Assembly: GCA_913047395.1 (NCBI GenBank)
Contig: CAJWUF010000009.1
Coordinates: 1-36,442 of the forward strand
Direction of reading: 5' to 3'
Source: an uncultured cyanobacterium
GTDB lineage: Bacteria; Cyanobacteriota; Cyanobacteriia; PCC-6307; Cyanobiaceae
Length of the DNA: 36,442 bases
A model generated the notes under the pieces. That model worked only from the letters and a program-made list of their open reading frames with translations. It was not told where the DNA came from and ran no database searches. Both the position numbers and the translations under genes were made by a program. Below are positions 1 to 9,378 of this stretch, piece by piece; positions within the stretch are counted from its first letter, which is position 1, and every line of letters starts with the position of its first letter.

Positions 1-10
1 GCTTGAACTT

Positions 11-553
11 GTGCGCTCCACTTCTCGTGTGGTTTTGGCTTGTGCTCTTGTGATGTTGCTCGGTGCCTGTAGTGGTTCATCTGCTGGCATGAACTCCTTC
101 CAAAGCCCTGATGGTCGCTACGCGTTCCTCTACCCCACAGGATGGACCCGTGTGACCATGAGTGGAGGACCTCAGGTGGTTTTCCACGATTTAATCAACA
201 GTGACGAAACCGTAAGTTTGGCCATATCGAAAGTTGATAACAACGGTGAGCTTCAACGCCTAGGAAGTCCAGTAGCAGTTGGCGAGCGCTTAAGTCGCGA
301 TGTCATTGCACCTGAAGGCAGTGGGCGCGAGGCAGAGCTAGTTAAAGCCCAACAACGTGAGGAATCAGGTCACATTTTTTACGACCTTGAGTACGCGGTA
401 CATCTACAAGATCGAGAACGTCATGAGCTAGCCACAGTAGTGGTAGATCGCGGACGTTTATATACCTTGGCAGCAAGCACTAATGAAATTCGCTGGAATA
501 AAGTCAGGAGCCTTTTCGAAAGAGTAATTACATCATTTACATTCTTGGTTTAG
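11..553 (+). CDS. PsbP-like thylakoid lipoprotein (CyanoP type)
   Basis: The 180-residue product has a hydrophobic N-terminal signal ending in a lipobox (LLGAC, lipid-acceptor Cys20). A PsbP-like domain follows, opening with FQSPDGRYAFLYPTGW, the usual start of the fold. Length fits cyanobacterial CyanoP, a lumenal lipoprotein that associates with photosystem II, probably during assembly. The start is a GTG at position 11; the window begins just upstream, so an earlier start cannot be excluded, but the signal peptide begins sensibly here. The next gene is convergent and about 250 bp away; no clear terminator is visible between them. The family call is fairly sure; the exact PSII role is taken from family knowledge. 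Confidence 0.85.
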   Translation: MRSTSRVVLACALVMLLGACSGSSAGMNSFQSPDGRYAFLYPTGWTRVTMSGGPQVVFHDLINSDETVSLAISKVDNNGELQRLGSPVAVGERLSRDVIAPEGSGREAELVKAQQREESGHIFYDLEYAVHLQDRERHELATVVVDRGRLYTLAASTNEIRWNKVRSLFERVITSFTFLV

Positions 554-807
554 CAATTAAAAGCCGCAATAACTAAAAACATGCAAACATTAACAGTCCC
601 CTCAGGGGTATAAGAAGAAGACTCACTATTCACCTTATCCTATCCGACCATTTCCTTCTTGTCATCAACATTAAACTCTGGCAATTGTTTAATACCAATA
701 GCTCCTTCTTTGACCTCAAAGCAGAGGTATTTTACTCTTAGATCCCAATAACTATCTATATACAATGGAAATAAATGATATCAGCGTTTGCCTTCAATTG
801 CGTCAGC

Positions 808-1665
808 CTACTCTGGCCATTGGGTTTCTAAGTAACTAATTCCGTTTAGGAAAAATGGCTTGGCTTCTAGTCGTGTTGTCTCAAGCTCAGTGGTACCCAT
901 CGCTGTGATTAAACCTCCTATCTCCATGGGTCCCATATCTGTCTTGACGTTACGACCTGCTGCATCAATCAATGCAGGAAGCCGCACAAGACTCTCAGGC
1001 CTAGTGAGCTTACTAAAAAGACTCTTGAGAACTAGTTGCTGACGTCGCAGGCGACCAAAGTCACCTTCTCCATCATGGCGCCAACGCAGAAAGCCCTCTA
1101 GATCACGACCTTTCAATACCTGAAGGCCAGGCTGAAGATCAATATAAAGCCCCTGGCTATGATCTTGATAATAGAGACGCTTGGGTACATCAACCTCAAG
1201 TCCTCCCAATAAATCAGCAATGGTTCTTATGCCTTCAAGGTTAATAAGAATGTGATGGTTAATGGGGCGATGCATCAGCCGAGTTAACTCACTTTTTACT
1301 GCTTTAGTGCCACCATATGCATACAACGCATTAACTTTCATTGGCCCAAAACTACGCGTATCGACATAGCTATCGCGTGGGATCTGGATGATTCGCGTTT
1401 CGCCCCCCTTTACTCGAATCGTGAAGATCACATCGGTATTACCACGTCCAGCATCCAAACCGAGTACAACGACATCACGGTTACCAGAGCCCTGCCATGC
1501 ATGGAAGGGGTTGACTACGGGGAACAGGGGGGTGGTAGACAGAGCAGTCTTTGCTGTCAATGATCGACTTAGAGGAATTGAAAGTAGAAGACCTCCAATT
1601 AGTCCAGCGCTAATGGCAGCGATCATCTGACGCCAACCAGAAATACTGCGATGCTCAGGATTCAT
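808..1665 (-). CDS. LytR-CpsA-Psr (LCP) family protein
   Basis: The 285-residue protein has a short cytoplasmic N-terminus, one membrane segment at about residues 14-32, and an extracytoplasmic LCP domain. LCP hallmarks are visible: VVLGLDAGRGNTDVIF, IQIPRDSYVDT, the loop HHILINLEGIRTIADLLGG, and LEGFLRWRHDGEGDFGRLRR containing the conserved arginines. LCP enzymes transfer undecaprenyl-pyrophosphate-linked glycopolymers to the cell wall or other acceptors; in cyanobacteria the acceptor is not well defined. It stands alone, with 350 bp separating it from the upstream ABC exporter gene on the same strand. The family assignment is confident and the substrate unknown. Confidence 0.85.
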   Translation of the reverse strand: MNPEHRSISGWRQMIAAISAGLIGGLLLSIPLSRSLTAKTALSTTPLFPVVNPFHAWQGSGNRDVVVLGLDAGRGNTDVIFTIRVKGGETRIIQIPRDSYVDTRSFGPMKVNALYAYGGTKAVKSELTRLMHRPINHHILINLEGIRTIADLLGGLEVDVPKRLYYQDHSQGLYIDLQPGLQVLKGRDLEGFLRWRHDGEGDFGRLRRQQLVLKSLFSKLTRPESLVRLPALIDAAGRNVKTDMGPMEIGGLITAMGTTELETTRLEAKPFFLNGISYLETQWPE

Positions 1666-2017
1666 ATCAGCATCTTAGGGCTCTTTTGTATTTTCCTTAA
1701 CAAGAGCGTCCTTCTCCTTTTTTTTGAAGCCAAGCGAGTGATCGATCTAATAAAACAGTACAAAGTTCACTCTGAACTTCTTTAAAGTACCTAAAGCAGG
1801 GTCTCTAATCATTATCAATGACCATGCCCTTACTTCCTAGGGAAGAAAGGCATCACAGCAATCAATAACAAAATTTCTCAATTTGAGGAATTCAGACGAT
1901 GAGAATCCGCTTGAACCTGCTGAAGAAATGATTCCCTGAAAAATTAGCTCATTTGGATTTTGCTTGTAAAAAAAACAAATACATATCAACAATTTAGATT
2001 AACTGATTCGATAATTT
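1666..2017. other. intergenic stretch without a recognisable gene
   Basis: This 352-bp AT-rich spacer lies between the end of the ABC exporter gene and the start of the LCP gene, both on the minus strand. It should contain the LCP promoter. I see only a short palindrome around 1837-1849 (CTTCC-TAG-GGAAG) and no convincing ORF or T-tailed hairpin. Confidence 0.5.
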
Positions 2018-3844
2018 TTAGATACTCAACAGCTCGTCCGTGCGCAAACCGGCCTGAACTCTCCAAAGATCTGTATAAATACCAGATTGATTAAGAAGGA
2101 AGCTATGACTTCCCTTCTCGATAATACGTCCTTTATCCATAACAATAATCTGATCAGCATGTCTCACAGTGCTGAGTCGATGGGCGATCACAAGAGTGGT
2201 ACGGTTTTTTGTGATATGCAACAAGGAGCGTTGGATTGCTGCTTCTGTCTCGTTATCTACAGCCGCAGTTGCCTCATCAAGAATCAGGATGGGTGCCTGC
2301 TTAAGGATTGCTCTAGCCAAGGCAATCCGTTGTCGCTGACCACCAGAAAGACGCTGTCCGCGTTCTCCCACTAATGTCTCGAAACCATGCGGAAGGGCTT
2401 TTATGAACTCTGCGGCTTCCGCTAAAACCGCAGCCTTATTGATAGTGTCGTGATTTATCTCTGGACTGCCATAAGCAATGTTTTCGGCAACCGTTCCATG
2501 AAATAGATATACCTCTTGACTTACCAATGCAATCGAACGGCGCAGGTCTCGAAGTCTGAGCATGTCAATTGGCTGACCATCTAGCAAAATCCGTCCTGAA
2601 CTAAGTGGATAGAGCCTTAATAAGAGCTTCACCAGAGTACTTTTACCTGAACCTGTGGCCCCTACAATCCCGATAGTGCAGCCAGCAGGAATATCGAGAC
2701 TGAAATTATTAAGTAGAGGAGCACGATCTTGATAATGGAAGTCCACATTATCAAATCGCAATGAACCGCGTACTTGATCTAATCTAAGCGGCATTGATCC
2801 TTCCGAAATGGTTATCGGAGTATCAATTAAGTCCAGCACTCGATTAGCAGAAGCCATTGAGCGTTGGTATTCATCTAGGGTGTGACCAAGAGTAGTCAAA
2901 GGCCACAGCAAGCGTTGTGTGATAAATACCAGAAAACTATAAAGCCCAACTGCAATTTGTCCCTTCCAAGCTTGGAGTCCTCCAATCACCAGAATCGCCA
3001 AAAATGCAAACAATATGGCAAAGCGAATCAGAGGAATAAAAGCAGCAGAAAGTTTAATCGCCTGCTTATTGCTGTACCGATAGGCCTCACTACGAAGGCG
3101 CATCTGTTCAAGTTCCCAGGCTTCAGTTGCGAAGCTCTTGATAGTAAACATCCCACCAAGATTGTTGCTCAAATGAGCGGCCAACTCACCAGCTTTCTCT
3201 CTGACCTCGCGGTAACGCGGAGCCAGCCGCCGCTGAAAGTTAATTGACCCCCATAAGATCACTGGTATTGGCAAAAAGGCGAATAACGCAACGCCTGGTG
3301 CAACTATTGCCATGACCCCACTAACTAAAAGAACTGTTGTTATCAGCTGCAAGATCTGATTGGCGCCATGATCGAGAAAACGTTCTAGTTGATTGATATC
3401 GTCATTAAGAACGGCCATTAGCCGACCACTGCTATCGGCCTCGAAGAACGCCATCTCCAAATTCTGCAGATGGCCGTAGGCCTTAAGACGAAGATTGTGC
3501 TGGGTTATCTGAGCAAGATTGCGCCATAACACTCCATAGAGATATTCAAAGAAAGACTCAGCACTCCAGACCAAGAAAGAGAGCACTGCAAGTAATCCCA
3601 ACTGGCTAGGAACAGTGCTGAAGCCAAGACGGGATAACCAGGAGGTCTGCTCATGTACCACCACGTCGATAGCCAAACCGATCAGTACCGGTGGGGCGAG
3701 ATCGAACAACTTATTAAGGATGGAGCAACTGGTGGCCGCCAGAATCAGGCGACGTTGAGAGCTAAGACTGCTGAAGAGCCGCTGCAGGGAGCTGGCAGTG
3801 CGCCGCATGCGAAAAGAAGCCATGGCTTTAGGCAGTAACTCCAT
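2018..3844 (-). CDS. ABC exporter, fused permease and ATPase (MsbA/MDR type)
   Basis: This 608-residue half-transporter has an N-terminal six-helix transmembrane domain (about residues 35-320) and a C-terminal ATPase. The ATPase is complete: Walker A GATGSGKS at 395-402, Q-loop glutamine 443 in VSQEVYLFHG, signature LSGGQ at 499-503, Walker B ILILDE with catalytic Glu524, and switch His555. It would act as a homodimer exporting a lipid or hydrophobic compound; the substrate cannot be read from sequence. Start choice is open: Met1, or Met8 (MASFRMRR), which would shorten the basic N-terminus slightly. It is divergent from the small basic protein at 3961, sharing a 116-bp upstream region. Confidence 0.88.
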   Translation of the reverse strand: MELLPKAMASFRMRRTASSLQRLFSSLSSQRRLILAATSCSILNKLFDLAPPVLIGLAIDVVVHEQTSWLSRLGFSTVPSQLGLLAVLSFLVWSAESFFEYLYGVLWRNLAQITQHNLRLKAYGHLQNLEMAFFEADSSGRLMAVLNDDINQLERFLDHGANQILQLITTVLLVSGVMAIVAPGVALFAFLPIPVILWGSINFQRRLAPRYREVREKAGELAAHLSNNLGGMFTIKSFATEAWELEQMRLRSEAYRYSNKQAIKLSAAFIPLIRFAILFAFLAILVIGGLQAWKGQIAVGLYSFLVFITQRLLWPLTTLGHTLDEYQRSMASANRVLDLIDTPITISEGSMPLRLDQVRGSLRFDNVDFHYQDRAPLLNNFSLDIPAGCTIGIVGATGSGKSTLVKLLLRLYPLSSGRILLDGQPIDMLRLRDLRRSIALVSQEVYLFHGTVAENIAYGSPEINHDTINKAAVLAEAAEFIKALPHGFETLVGERGQRLSGGQRQRIALARAILKQAPILILDEATAAVDNETEAAIQRSLLHITKNRTTLVIAHRLSTVRHADQIIVMDKGRIIEKGSHSFLLNQSGIYTDLWRVQAGLRTDELLSI

Positions 3845-3960
3845 TCAAGCGCTCAATATTCAAATCACGGTTTTTGCTTAAATTTTGCTAGGTCACCATT
3901 CCTGAACTTTTCTTTTGGCATTTAAGGGGGTAAAACTCAATTACCCATGGAAGAGGTTCG

Positions 3961-4161
3961 ATGACCCGTTCGCGAGCGTTCAATCGATTTCATCGCTTCA
4001 CCGCAAAGAGACGCAGACATGCTCTTCGTGCAGCCATTCCGGCCCTGAACACTGAGACTAATCAAGAAACGAGCTCGATAGATCACAGTCAGGCGCTTCT
4101 TAAACGTGCCTGGCAAAAGGACCTAATGTTCGAGTTAATCGAAAGAGAGCAAGCCTGTTAA
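3961..4161 (+). CDS. small basic conserved-type hypothetical protein
   Basis: The 66-residue product has a strongly basic N-terminal half (FNRFHRFTAKRRRHALR) and an acidic, helical C-terminal half ending LIEREQAC. I recognise no domain. It is likely real: a purine-rich ribosome binding site (GGAAGAGG, about 3949-3956) sits correctly before the ATG, and a strong terminator follows the stop within a few bases. The basic segment could bind nucleic acid, but that is only inferred from charge. Confidence 0.65.
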   Translation: MTRSRAFNRFHRFTAKRRRHALRAAIPALNTETNQETSSIDHSQALLKRAWQKDLMFELIEREQAC

Positions 4162-4164
4162 GAC

Positions 4165-4194
4165 AAAAAAAGGCCACACAACGGTGGCCTTTTT
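4165..4194. terminator. bidirectional intrinsic terminator
   Basis: Arms AGGCCAC (4171-4177) and GTGGCCT (4184-4190) pair perfectly around a 6-base loop. There is an A-run before the stem and a T-run after it, so it can stop transcription both from the plus-strand small gene and from the convergent RRM gene on the minus strand. Confidence 0.85.
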
Positions 4195-4215
4195 GAATTG
4201 TTCAATGAACTGAAT

Positions 4216-4536
4216 TTACCAGCGGTTTCCGCCACCGCCACCGCCGCCGCCGCCGTAGCCACCACGGCCGCCGCCACCGCCGCCGCCTGTGCGTTCACGC
4301 GGGGTTGCTTTGTTCACACGAATCATTCGTCCCATCCACTCGACGTCCTGTAGATCGTCGATCGCTTTTTGTTCTTCTTCATCTTTGGCCATTTCAACGA
4401 AAGCAAAGCCACGCTTTCTGCCTGTCTCTCGATCGAGAGGAAGGCTGCATGTCTTAACTTCGCCGTACTGACTGAACAGGTCTAGCAAGTCCTCCTGTTC
4501 CGCCTGGAAAGAGAGGTTGCCAATGTAAATGGTCAT
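4216..4536 (-). CDS. glycine-rich RRM RNA-binding protein
   Basis: This 106-residue protein has a single RNA recognition motif followed by a glycine tail. RNP2 is IYIGNL (residues 3-8) and RNP1 is RGFAFVEM (about 43-50). The tail is two long glycine runs split by an RGGY element and ending NRW. Cyanobacterial proteins of this architecture (Rbp family) bind RNA and are often cold-induced; their targets are mostly undefined. The start is fixed by the RRM itself; AGGA directly abuts the ATG, too close for a normal ribosome binding site. The minus-strand region upstream is 446 bp long and may hold a regulatory leader. Confidence 0.9.
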   Translation of the reverse strand: MTIYIGNLSFQAEQEDLLDLFSQYGEVKTCSLPLDRETGRKRGFAFVEMAKDEEEQKAIDDLQDVEWMGRMIRVNKATPRERTGGGGGGGRGGYGGGGGGGGGNRW

Positions 4537-4982
4537 TCCTAATAGGACCGATGGGATTTGATCAGTGAAGCCTTGGTCCGAAAAGGAAAGTCCTTGAATG
4601 CTGGAGCCGGGAAGCCGTAGCCTAGGGAGCGAGCCGTTTGGAGCCGGTGAGCTGAAGCTGATGCACTACTAAGTTACAGGTGCGCGTGTCAGAAGCTCAG
4701 GAAAATCTCCAAAACCTGCAAACAGAGTGCTCTTTGGCTAAAAAATCAGGCCATTTTCAGCAAATCCTGATCATGAGCTTTATGAGGGCTTTCTGTCTTC
4801 TCACTGCAAAGCGAGTTTGAAATGAAGAGCTCAAACAAGGGGATCAATAAAACCTGCCAAAGGTCCTATTGCACAAAGTGTTTAGATGCTAGTAGTTAGT
4901 TAGTCACAATCATTCCAGCTATTTGACCAGCTTTCTTTTAAACATAGCTCCAGTGTTTACAAGAAAATATCCAAAGTCAGGT
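4537..4982. other. long intergenic region upstream of the RRM gene
   Basis: This 446-bp region lies between the small secreted protein gene and the RRM gene, both on the minus strand. It presumably holds the RRM promoter and a possible long 5' leader. The part nearest the gene is GC-rich with repeated GGAGCCG/GAGCCG-like words (about 4600-4650) that could fold. I see no ORF and no clear terminator. Confidence 0.45.
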
Positions 4983-5267
4983 CTAAAGATTGTAATGGGC
5001 AGCTGCCTTGACTTTGCATACTGACTGTGCCGTGCCAATTGAGGCTCCTGCATTCACCTGATCCAAGAAGCATTTGCAGGTAAATTGCCCCATGCCTTCT
5101 GGAGGTGTCTTACCTGCATCTGCCATAGCTGCTTTGAAGCTCATCAAACAAATCATTTTGATTGGGTTCTCTTCTTCGCTGCTTTGAGTCAGGCTCTGAG
5201 CCTCTGATATGCCAAAAAGTGCACTGGCCAAGCTGATTAATAAACAAATCCGGTGCAAGAAAGTCAT
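4983..5267 (-). CDS. small secreted four-cysteine protein, function unknown
   Basis: The 94-residue product starts with a classical signal peptide (about residues 1-24, likely cleaved near SEA-QS). The mature part carries four cysteines (40, 64, 66 and 84), including a CKC pair, so two disulphides or metal binding are possible in the periplasm or lumen. I recognise no family. It begins 9 bp after the stop of the DEAD-box helicase gene and is probably co-transcribed with it, an odd pairing since the helicase is cytoplasmic. Confidence 0.7.
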   Translation of the reverse strand: MTFLHRICLLISLASALFGISEAQSLTQSSEEENPIKMICLMSFKAAMADAGKTPPEGMGQFTCKCFLDQVNAGASIGTAQSVCKVKAAAHYNL

Positions 5268-5276
5268 CGGTGAAAA

Positions 5277-7199
5277 TTATGTAGTGCGCTGAATGTGCAA
5301 CTCCTTATTCATAACCTTGAGCCGTTTGAGATCTTTGAAGACATCTTCCGGCATTCCTTTCGGAAGATCTACCAGGCTATAAGAATCAAAAATCTGGATA
5401 CGACCAATCATCCGCCCCTCAAGCCCGGATTCATTGGCGATAGCACCAACCAGGTTGCCTGGTTTGACACGATCTCTGTGACCCACCTCCACGCGGAACC
5501 TATCCATGTGATCTTCCGGAGGCCTGGATACACCACGCTCAGGCCTTCGGCCAGAGCCACCTCGACCACCATCGCGACCACCATCGCGACGATCGTCCCG
5601 CCGATTTCGTTGGGCTGATTGCTGCAACCAACCCTCATCGCCCTTCACCAACAATGGTGCTGAACCAACGGCAAGGTTTAAAGCCGCGAAAGCCAATTGC
5701 TCTGTAGTGAGCTCAAGTTCCTGGCTGACACCTTGAATCAACTCCTGAAGCAAGGCAGTCTCTTCAGAGTTTTCTCTCTCTGCGTTAGCAGCAGTGATGA
5801 GACGTTGACGAAGCCGATCACAACGGCTCTGATTAATGGCAGCATTATTTGGGATATCCATTGCTTCAATGGGTTGTCCCACAGCTCGTTCAAGGCTGCT
5901 AACAAGACGACGCTCCCTGGGGTTCACAAACAGAATGGCCTCTCCACTACGGCCAGCCCGGCCGGTACGTCCGATGCGATGTACATAGGCCTCGCCATCG
6001 AAAGGTATGTCGTAGTTAATTACCAAACCAATGCGATCCACATCAAGACCTCTAGCTGCAACATCAGTGGCAACCAAGATATTCACGCTGCCATTGCGTA
6101 AGCGTTCAACTGTTCGTTCACGTTGGTTTTGAGGGACATCTCCGTTAAGCACAGCGACATCATGTCCCGCTGCTTCCAAGGACTCAGCCACCGTGAGGGT
6201 GATCACCTTGGTGCGGGCAAAGATAATCACACCCTCACCAGTAACAGCCTCAAGAACCCTTTTGAGAGCTTCGATTTTGTGACTGTTCTGGAGGGTGATA
6301 CAACGCTGACGAATGAGACGAGACTCCTGTTCACGACTCTTGATAGTGATCTCAGCAGGATCGCGTAGGTAGCGCTTTGAAAGTCTGCGAATCTCTGAAG
6401 GCATCGTGGCCGAGAACAACACCATCTGGCGTTCCTCCGGCAGCTGCTCAAGAATCCATTCGACATCATCAATAAACCCCATACGCAGCATTTCATCAGC
6501 TTCATCAAGCACCAGACACCTCAAGCCAGAGGTGTCGAGAGTGCCCTGTCGCATGTGGTCCATCACACGACCCGGGGTCCCTACAACCACTTCCACGCCA
6601 CGCTTGAGCGTATTAATCTGGGAGCGAAAGTCAGCTCCGCCATAGACCGCAAGAACCTTCAAATGAGGGTGGCCAGCGGCATAGGCGCGAAAGGAATCCG
6701 CAACTTGCATGGCCAGCTCGCGAGTGGGAGCCAGTACCAGCACTTGGGGGCGTTTGCCCTGCTCTTGAAGACGTTCAAGAAGAGGCAGCGCAAAGGCTGC
6801 TGTTTTACCTGTGCCCGTCTGAGCCTGACCAACAAGGTCGCGGCCTAACATCAGTTCAGGGAAAGCTGCTTTCTGTATAGGAGAGGGGTGTTTGTATCCC
6901 TTTGCGGCAAGGGTATTCAGCAGAGGTTCACTAAAGCCAAAACCTTCGAATTCGGACACTGGTTGTGTCGCTTCGAGATCTTCAGAAACATCAGCTGAAT
7001 TAACAACTGAATTCTCGCTTGAATTGTCGTGATTCGTCTCGTCAACCACGCCAGACAGAACAGCATCCGCTGTAGCCGTATGGTTCTCAGACACGTTTGT
7101 ATCTACTGAACACGAGACTTCCTCGTGCGCTTTTGTATTAGTCATCGAAAAAAGGCGTTGGCCTGATTGATCCTTTAAATCAGACAGACAACGTCCCAT
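5277..7199 (-). CDS. deaD: DEAD-box ATP-dependent RNA helicase (DeaD/CsdA type)
   Basis: This 640-residue helicase unwinds structured RNA, typically in ribosome assembly and cold adaptation. All core motifs are present in order: Q motif near HPSPIQ, motif I AQTGTGKT (126-133), PTRELA, TPGR, DEAD, SAT, VATDVAARGLD and HRIGRTGRAGRSG. An arginine/glycine-rich linker (RDDRRDGGRDGGRGG) leads to a C-terminal DbpA/CsdA-type RNA-binding domain (from about FRVEVGHRDRVKPGNLVGAI). The N-terminal 80 residues are acidic and low in complexity. The start could instead be the ATG at 7145 (MTNTKAHEE); neither candidate has a good ribosome binding site. A small secreted protein gene follows 9 bp downstream. 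Confidence 0.93.
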   Translation of the reverse strand: MGRCLSDLKDQSGQRLFSMTNTKAHEEVSCSVDTNVSENHTATADAVLSGVVDETNHDNSSENSVVNSADVSEDLEATQPVSEFEGFGFSEPLLNTLAAKGYKHPSPIQKAAFPELMLGRDLVGQAQTGTGKTAAFALPLLERLQEQGKRPQVLVLAPTRELAMQVADSFRAYAAGHPHLKVLAVYGGADFRSQINTLKRGVEVVVGTPGRVMDHMRQGTLDTSGLRCLVLDEADEMLRMGFIDDVEWILEQLPEERQMVLFSATMPSEIRRLSKRYLRDPAEITIKSREQESRLIRQRCITLQNSHKIEALKRVLEAVTGEGVIIFARTKVITLTVAESLEAAGHDVAVLNGDVPQNQRERTVERLRNGSVNILVATDVAARGLDVDRIGLVINYDIPFDGEAYVHRIGRTGRAGRSGEAILFVNPRERRLVSSLERAVGQPIEAMDIPNNAAINQSRCDRLRQRLITAANAERENSEETALLQELIQGVSQELELTTEQLAFAALNLAVGSAPLLVKGDEGWLQQSAQRNRRDDRRDGGRDGGRGGSGRRPERGVSRPPEDHMDRFRVEVGHRDRVKPGNLVGAIANESGLEGRMIGRIQIFDSYSLVDLPKGMPEDVFKDLKRLKVMNKELHIQRTT

Positions 7200-7250
7200 A
7201 CGCAGTTAACCGCGTTGTGTTGCCTCGCCTTTACTTCAAAGGTTGAACGG

Positions 7251-7634
7251 CTAACTTATCATCCGGCCATAGTCATCATCAAGGCGTTCGATATCCGATT
7301 CTTCAAGCCGCTGGCCATGCTGAACCTCAATGATCACCAGATCGCTTTGGCCTCCACGAGCTCGATGGATCGCTCGGCAAGGAATATGCAAAGTGGTGCC
7401 AACAAAAGCTTGATGCCAAGTGTTTTCACAGAAGAGCTGTCCTCGACCTGAGACCACAGTCCAGTTTTCGCTTCGATGTTGATGACGTTGCAAACTGAGT
7501 TGCTGGCCGGCTAAAACCAACAAGCGCTTGACCTTATACCCCTCTCCTTCTAATAAATCTTGATACCAACCCCAAGGACGCACAATTCTCGGGATATCCA
7601 CCCTCATGCCTCCACTGATAGTTGCGTTCAGCAT
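7251..7634 (-). CDS. cupin protein of the mannose-6-phosphate isomerase type II family
   Basis: The 127-residue single-domain cupin resembles the C-terminal isomerase part of bifunctional GDP-mannose pyrophosphorylase/phosphomannose isomerases. It has the entry motif RPWGWYQDL, then SLQRHQHRSENWTVVSGRG with the metal-binding histidines and glutamate, and later VQHGQ. The reaction (mannose-6-P to fructose-6-P) is inferred from family. I chose the ATG at 7634 because GAGG lies 9 bases before it, placing it 13 bp after the recD stop. An upstream frame start at 7658 would overlap recD, and a GTG at 7601 also has a GGAGG 7 bases before it. Confidence 0.8.
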   Translation of the reverse strand: MLNATISGGMRVDIPRIVRPWGWYQDLLEGEGYKVKRLLVLAGQQLSLQRHQHRSENWTVVSGRGQLFCENTWHQAFVGTTLHIPCRAIHRARGGQSDLVIIEVQHGQRLEESDIERLDDDYGRMIS

Positions 7635-7647
7635 GACGGCACCAACC

Positions 7648-9378
7648 TCAGCCGTCACTACGAGTAGATGGTTTTAGCGTAATCAGATCAACTCGCTGAC
7701 GGGCCCGTGTGATGGCGGTGTAAATAAGTCTTCTCTCATAGTTGGAAACAGTGTTTCGGCCATCAACAGTGGAATCCGTCACAGCAGTGACATCCGGCCA
7801 GAGAAGAATCACATGTTCAGACTCACTTCCCTGAGACTTATGAATGGTAAGGGCCAAGGCTGGCTCCACTAAGCCAAGTCGGGCTGGGTGAATCAAGCTT
7901 ATGGTCGATTCACCCTGATCAGGGATCACACGGAACAGCAAGCGACGGTTATCGCCTTCTCCAACGACAAGGCCAACATCACCATTTGCCAATCCCAGTT
8001 CCGGTTGGTTCTCACCACACATCACTGGTGTTCCCAATGGCCAGTGAGCCACACCCGCCTCAAAATATTGACCCAACAAAGCTCTATGAACATCTTCAAC
8101 GCCCCAGAGGCCACGTCGCTTCGGACAAAGCACCATTAACCGATCGAGGCAATCAAACAAAGGCTCTGCTGCAACTGAAAGATTAGCGGCAGTCATTGTT
8201 GAGCCATAAGCGTGATCAACTAGCTCTGCCGTCAAGCCTTCAGCTAGGCGTTTCAGGGTCCTGCTGTGCTCCTGCAGGTGCCGATCCAAAAGCTTTGGCA
8301 TGCCATTGAGGCTGTAATGGTGCTGCTCAATATTTGCTGACTTTGGCAGCAAAGAGAGTTGTTGCCAAAAAGCAAAAGGTCCCTGATCACGCAGGACTCC
8401 ACTGAGATTGGCTAACTCACCACGGTTTCGATATAGCTGGTGCAAATGAATTGCACCATGATTGAACTGTTGACGAACATCTCCCTGTTGGAGCCGATGC
8501 CAAACCGCTCCACTCCCCACAGGAGGCAACTGATCAGGATCGCCGACTAGCACAAGTTTGCTGTTAGTAGGCAAAGCATTTAGCAACGCCTGCATGAGGG
8601 CTAGTTCCACCATCGACATTTCATCAATGACGAGCAAATCAAGCATTAGGGGATGTTGTTGATGCCTGCCGAATCCACCAGGACTAGCTTGTAGCCATCG
8701 ATGAAGAGTGCTGCAAGGAAGGGTGGCCAACTCCTGCCGCTGAGGGGTAGGAATTGCCTGAAGACCGTTGCGGACTGTCTCCTGCAAACGCCTTGCCGCT
8801 TTACCAGTAGGTGCAGCAAGACCAATTCTCAACGCGGGTTGCTGGCTTAAAGCCCTCGCCAGCATTTGCACAATCGTGCTGGTTTTGCCAGTTCCAGGTC
8901 CACCACTGAGCAAGATAACGCCATAGGTATCAATAGCCTCTACGGCTGCCTGTTGTTCTCGATTAAGCCCATCAGACAAAGCTTGAAGAGTCGTTGATGT
9001 TGTGACTTTGGCGTTCTCCTGATGCACTATCGACCGATTAACAAGTTCACTAATCACGGCCTCCATATCGCCATACCAGCGGCTCCAACTAAGTTGATTG
9101 CCATCTAAAATCATCGGAGCGGCATCGCCTTCAAGCCAACCACTGGCAAGTAGGGCCTGATGATGAGCCTCCGGCCATCCCTTTGCCTTTAACTCATCAG
9201 GAGAAGATGCAGGGGTTAGCTTCAGCTCTAACTCACCTCGAGCCAGTGCATCCATCAAGGCATTCACTAAATCCTCAAGATGAGGTGATGAAACCCTGGG
9301 GGGAAGACATCTCAAAAGCGTCTGATGCATTGCCCTAGAAAGAGCGGGTGGCCAACTGGTTGAATCGTTTTGACTCAT
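7648..9378 (-). CDS. recD: exodeoxyribonuclease V alpha subunit RecD
   Basis: This 576-residue SF1B helicase is the fast 5'-3' motor of RecBCD. It has Walker A GGPGTGKT (159-166), LVIDEMSMVELAL, GDPDQLPPVGSG, and the C-terminal LTIHKSQGSESEHVI and YTAITRARQRV motifs. Length fits bacterial RecD. Its start overlaps the recB stop by four bases (ATGA), indicating translational coupling, and the cupin gene follows closely, so all three probably share a transcript. Confidence 0.93.
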   Translation of the reverse strand: MSQNDSTSWPPALSRAMHQTLLRCLPPRVSSPHLEDLVNALMDALARGELELKLTPASSPDELKAKGWPEAHHQALLASGWLEGDAAPMILDGNQLSWSRWYGDMEAVISELVNRSIVHQENAKVTTSTTLQALSDGLNREQQAAVEAIDTYGVILLSGGPGTGKTSTIVQMLARALSQQPALRIGLAAPTGKAARRLQETVRNGLQAIPTPQRQELATLPCSTLHRWLQASPGGFGRHQQHPLMLDLLVIDEMSMVELALMQALLNALPTNSKLVLVGDPDQLPPVGSGAVWHRLQQGDVRQQFNHGAIHLHQLYRNRGELANLSGVLRDQGPFAFWQQLSLLPKSANIEQHHYSLNGMPKLLDRHLQEHSRTLKRLAEGLTAELVDHAYGSTMTAANLSVAAEPLFDCLDRLMVLCPKRRGLWGVEDVHRALLGQYFEAGVAHWPLGTPVMCGENQPELGLANGDVGLVVGEGDNRRLLFRVIPDQGESTISLIHPARLGLVEPALALTIHKSQGSESEHVILLWPDVTAVTDSTVDGRNTVSNYERRLIYTAITRARQRVDLITLKPSTRSDG

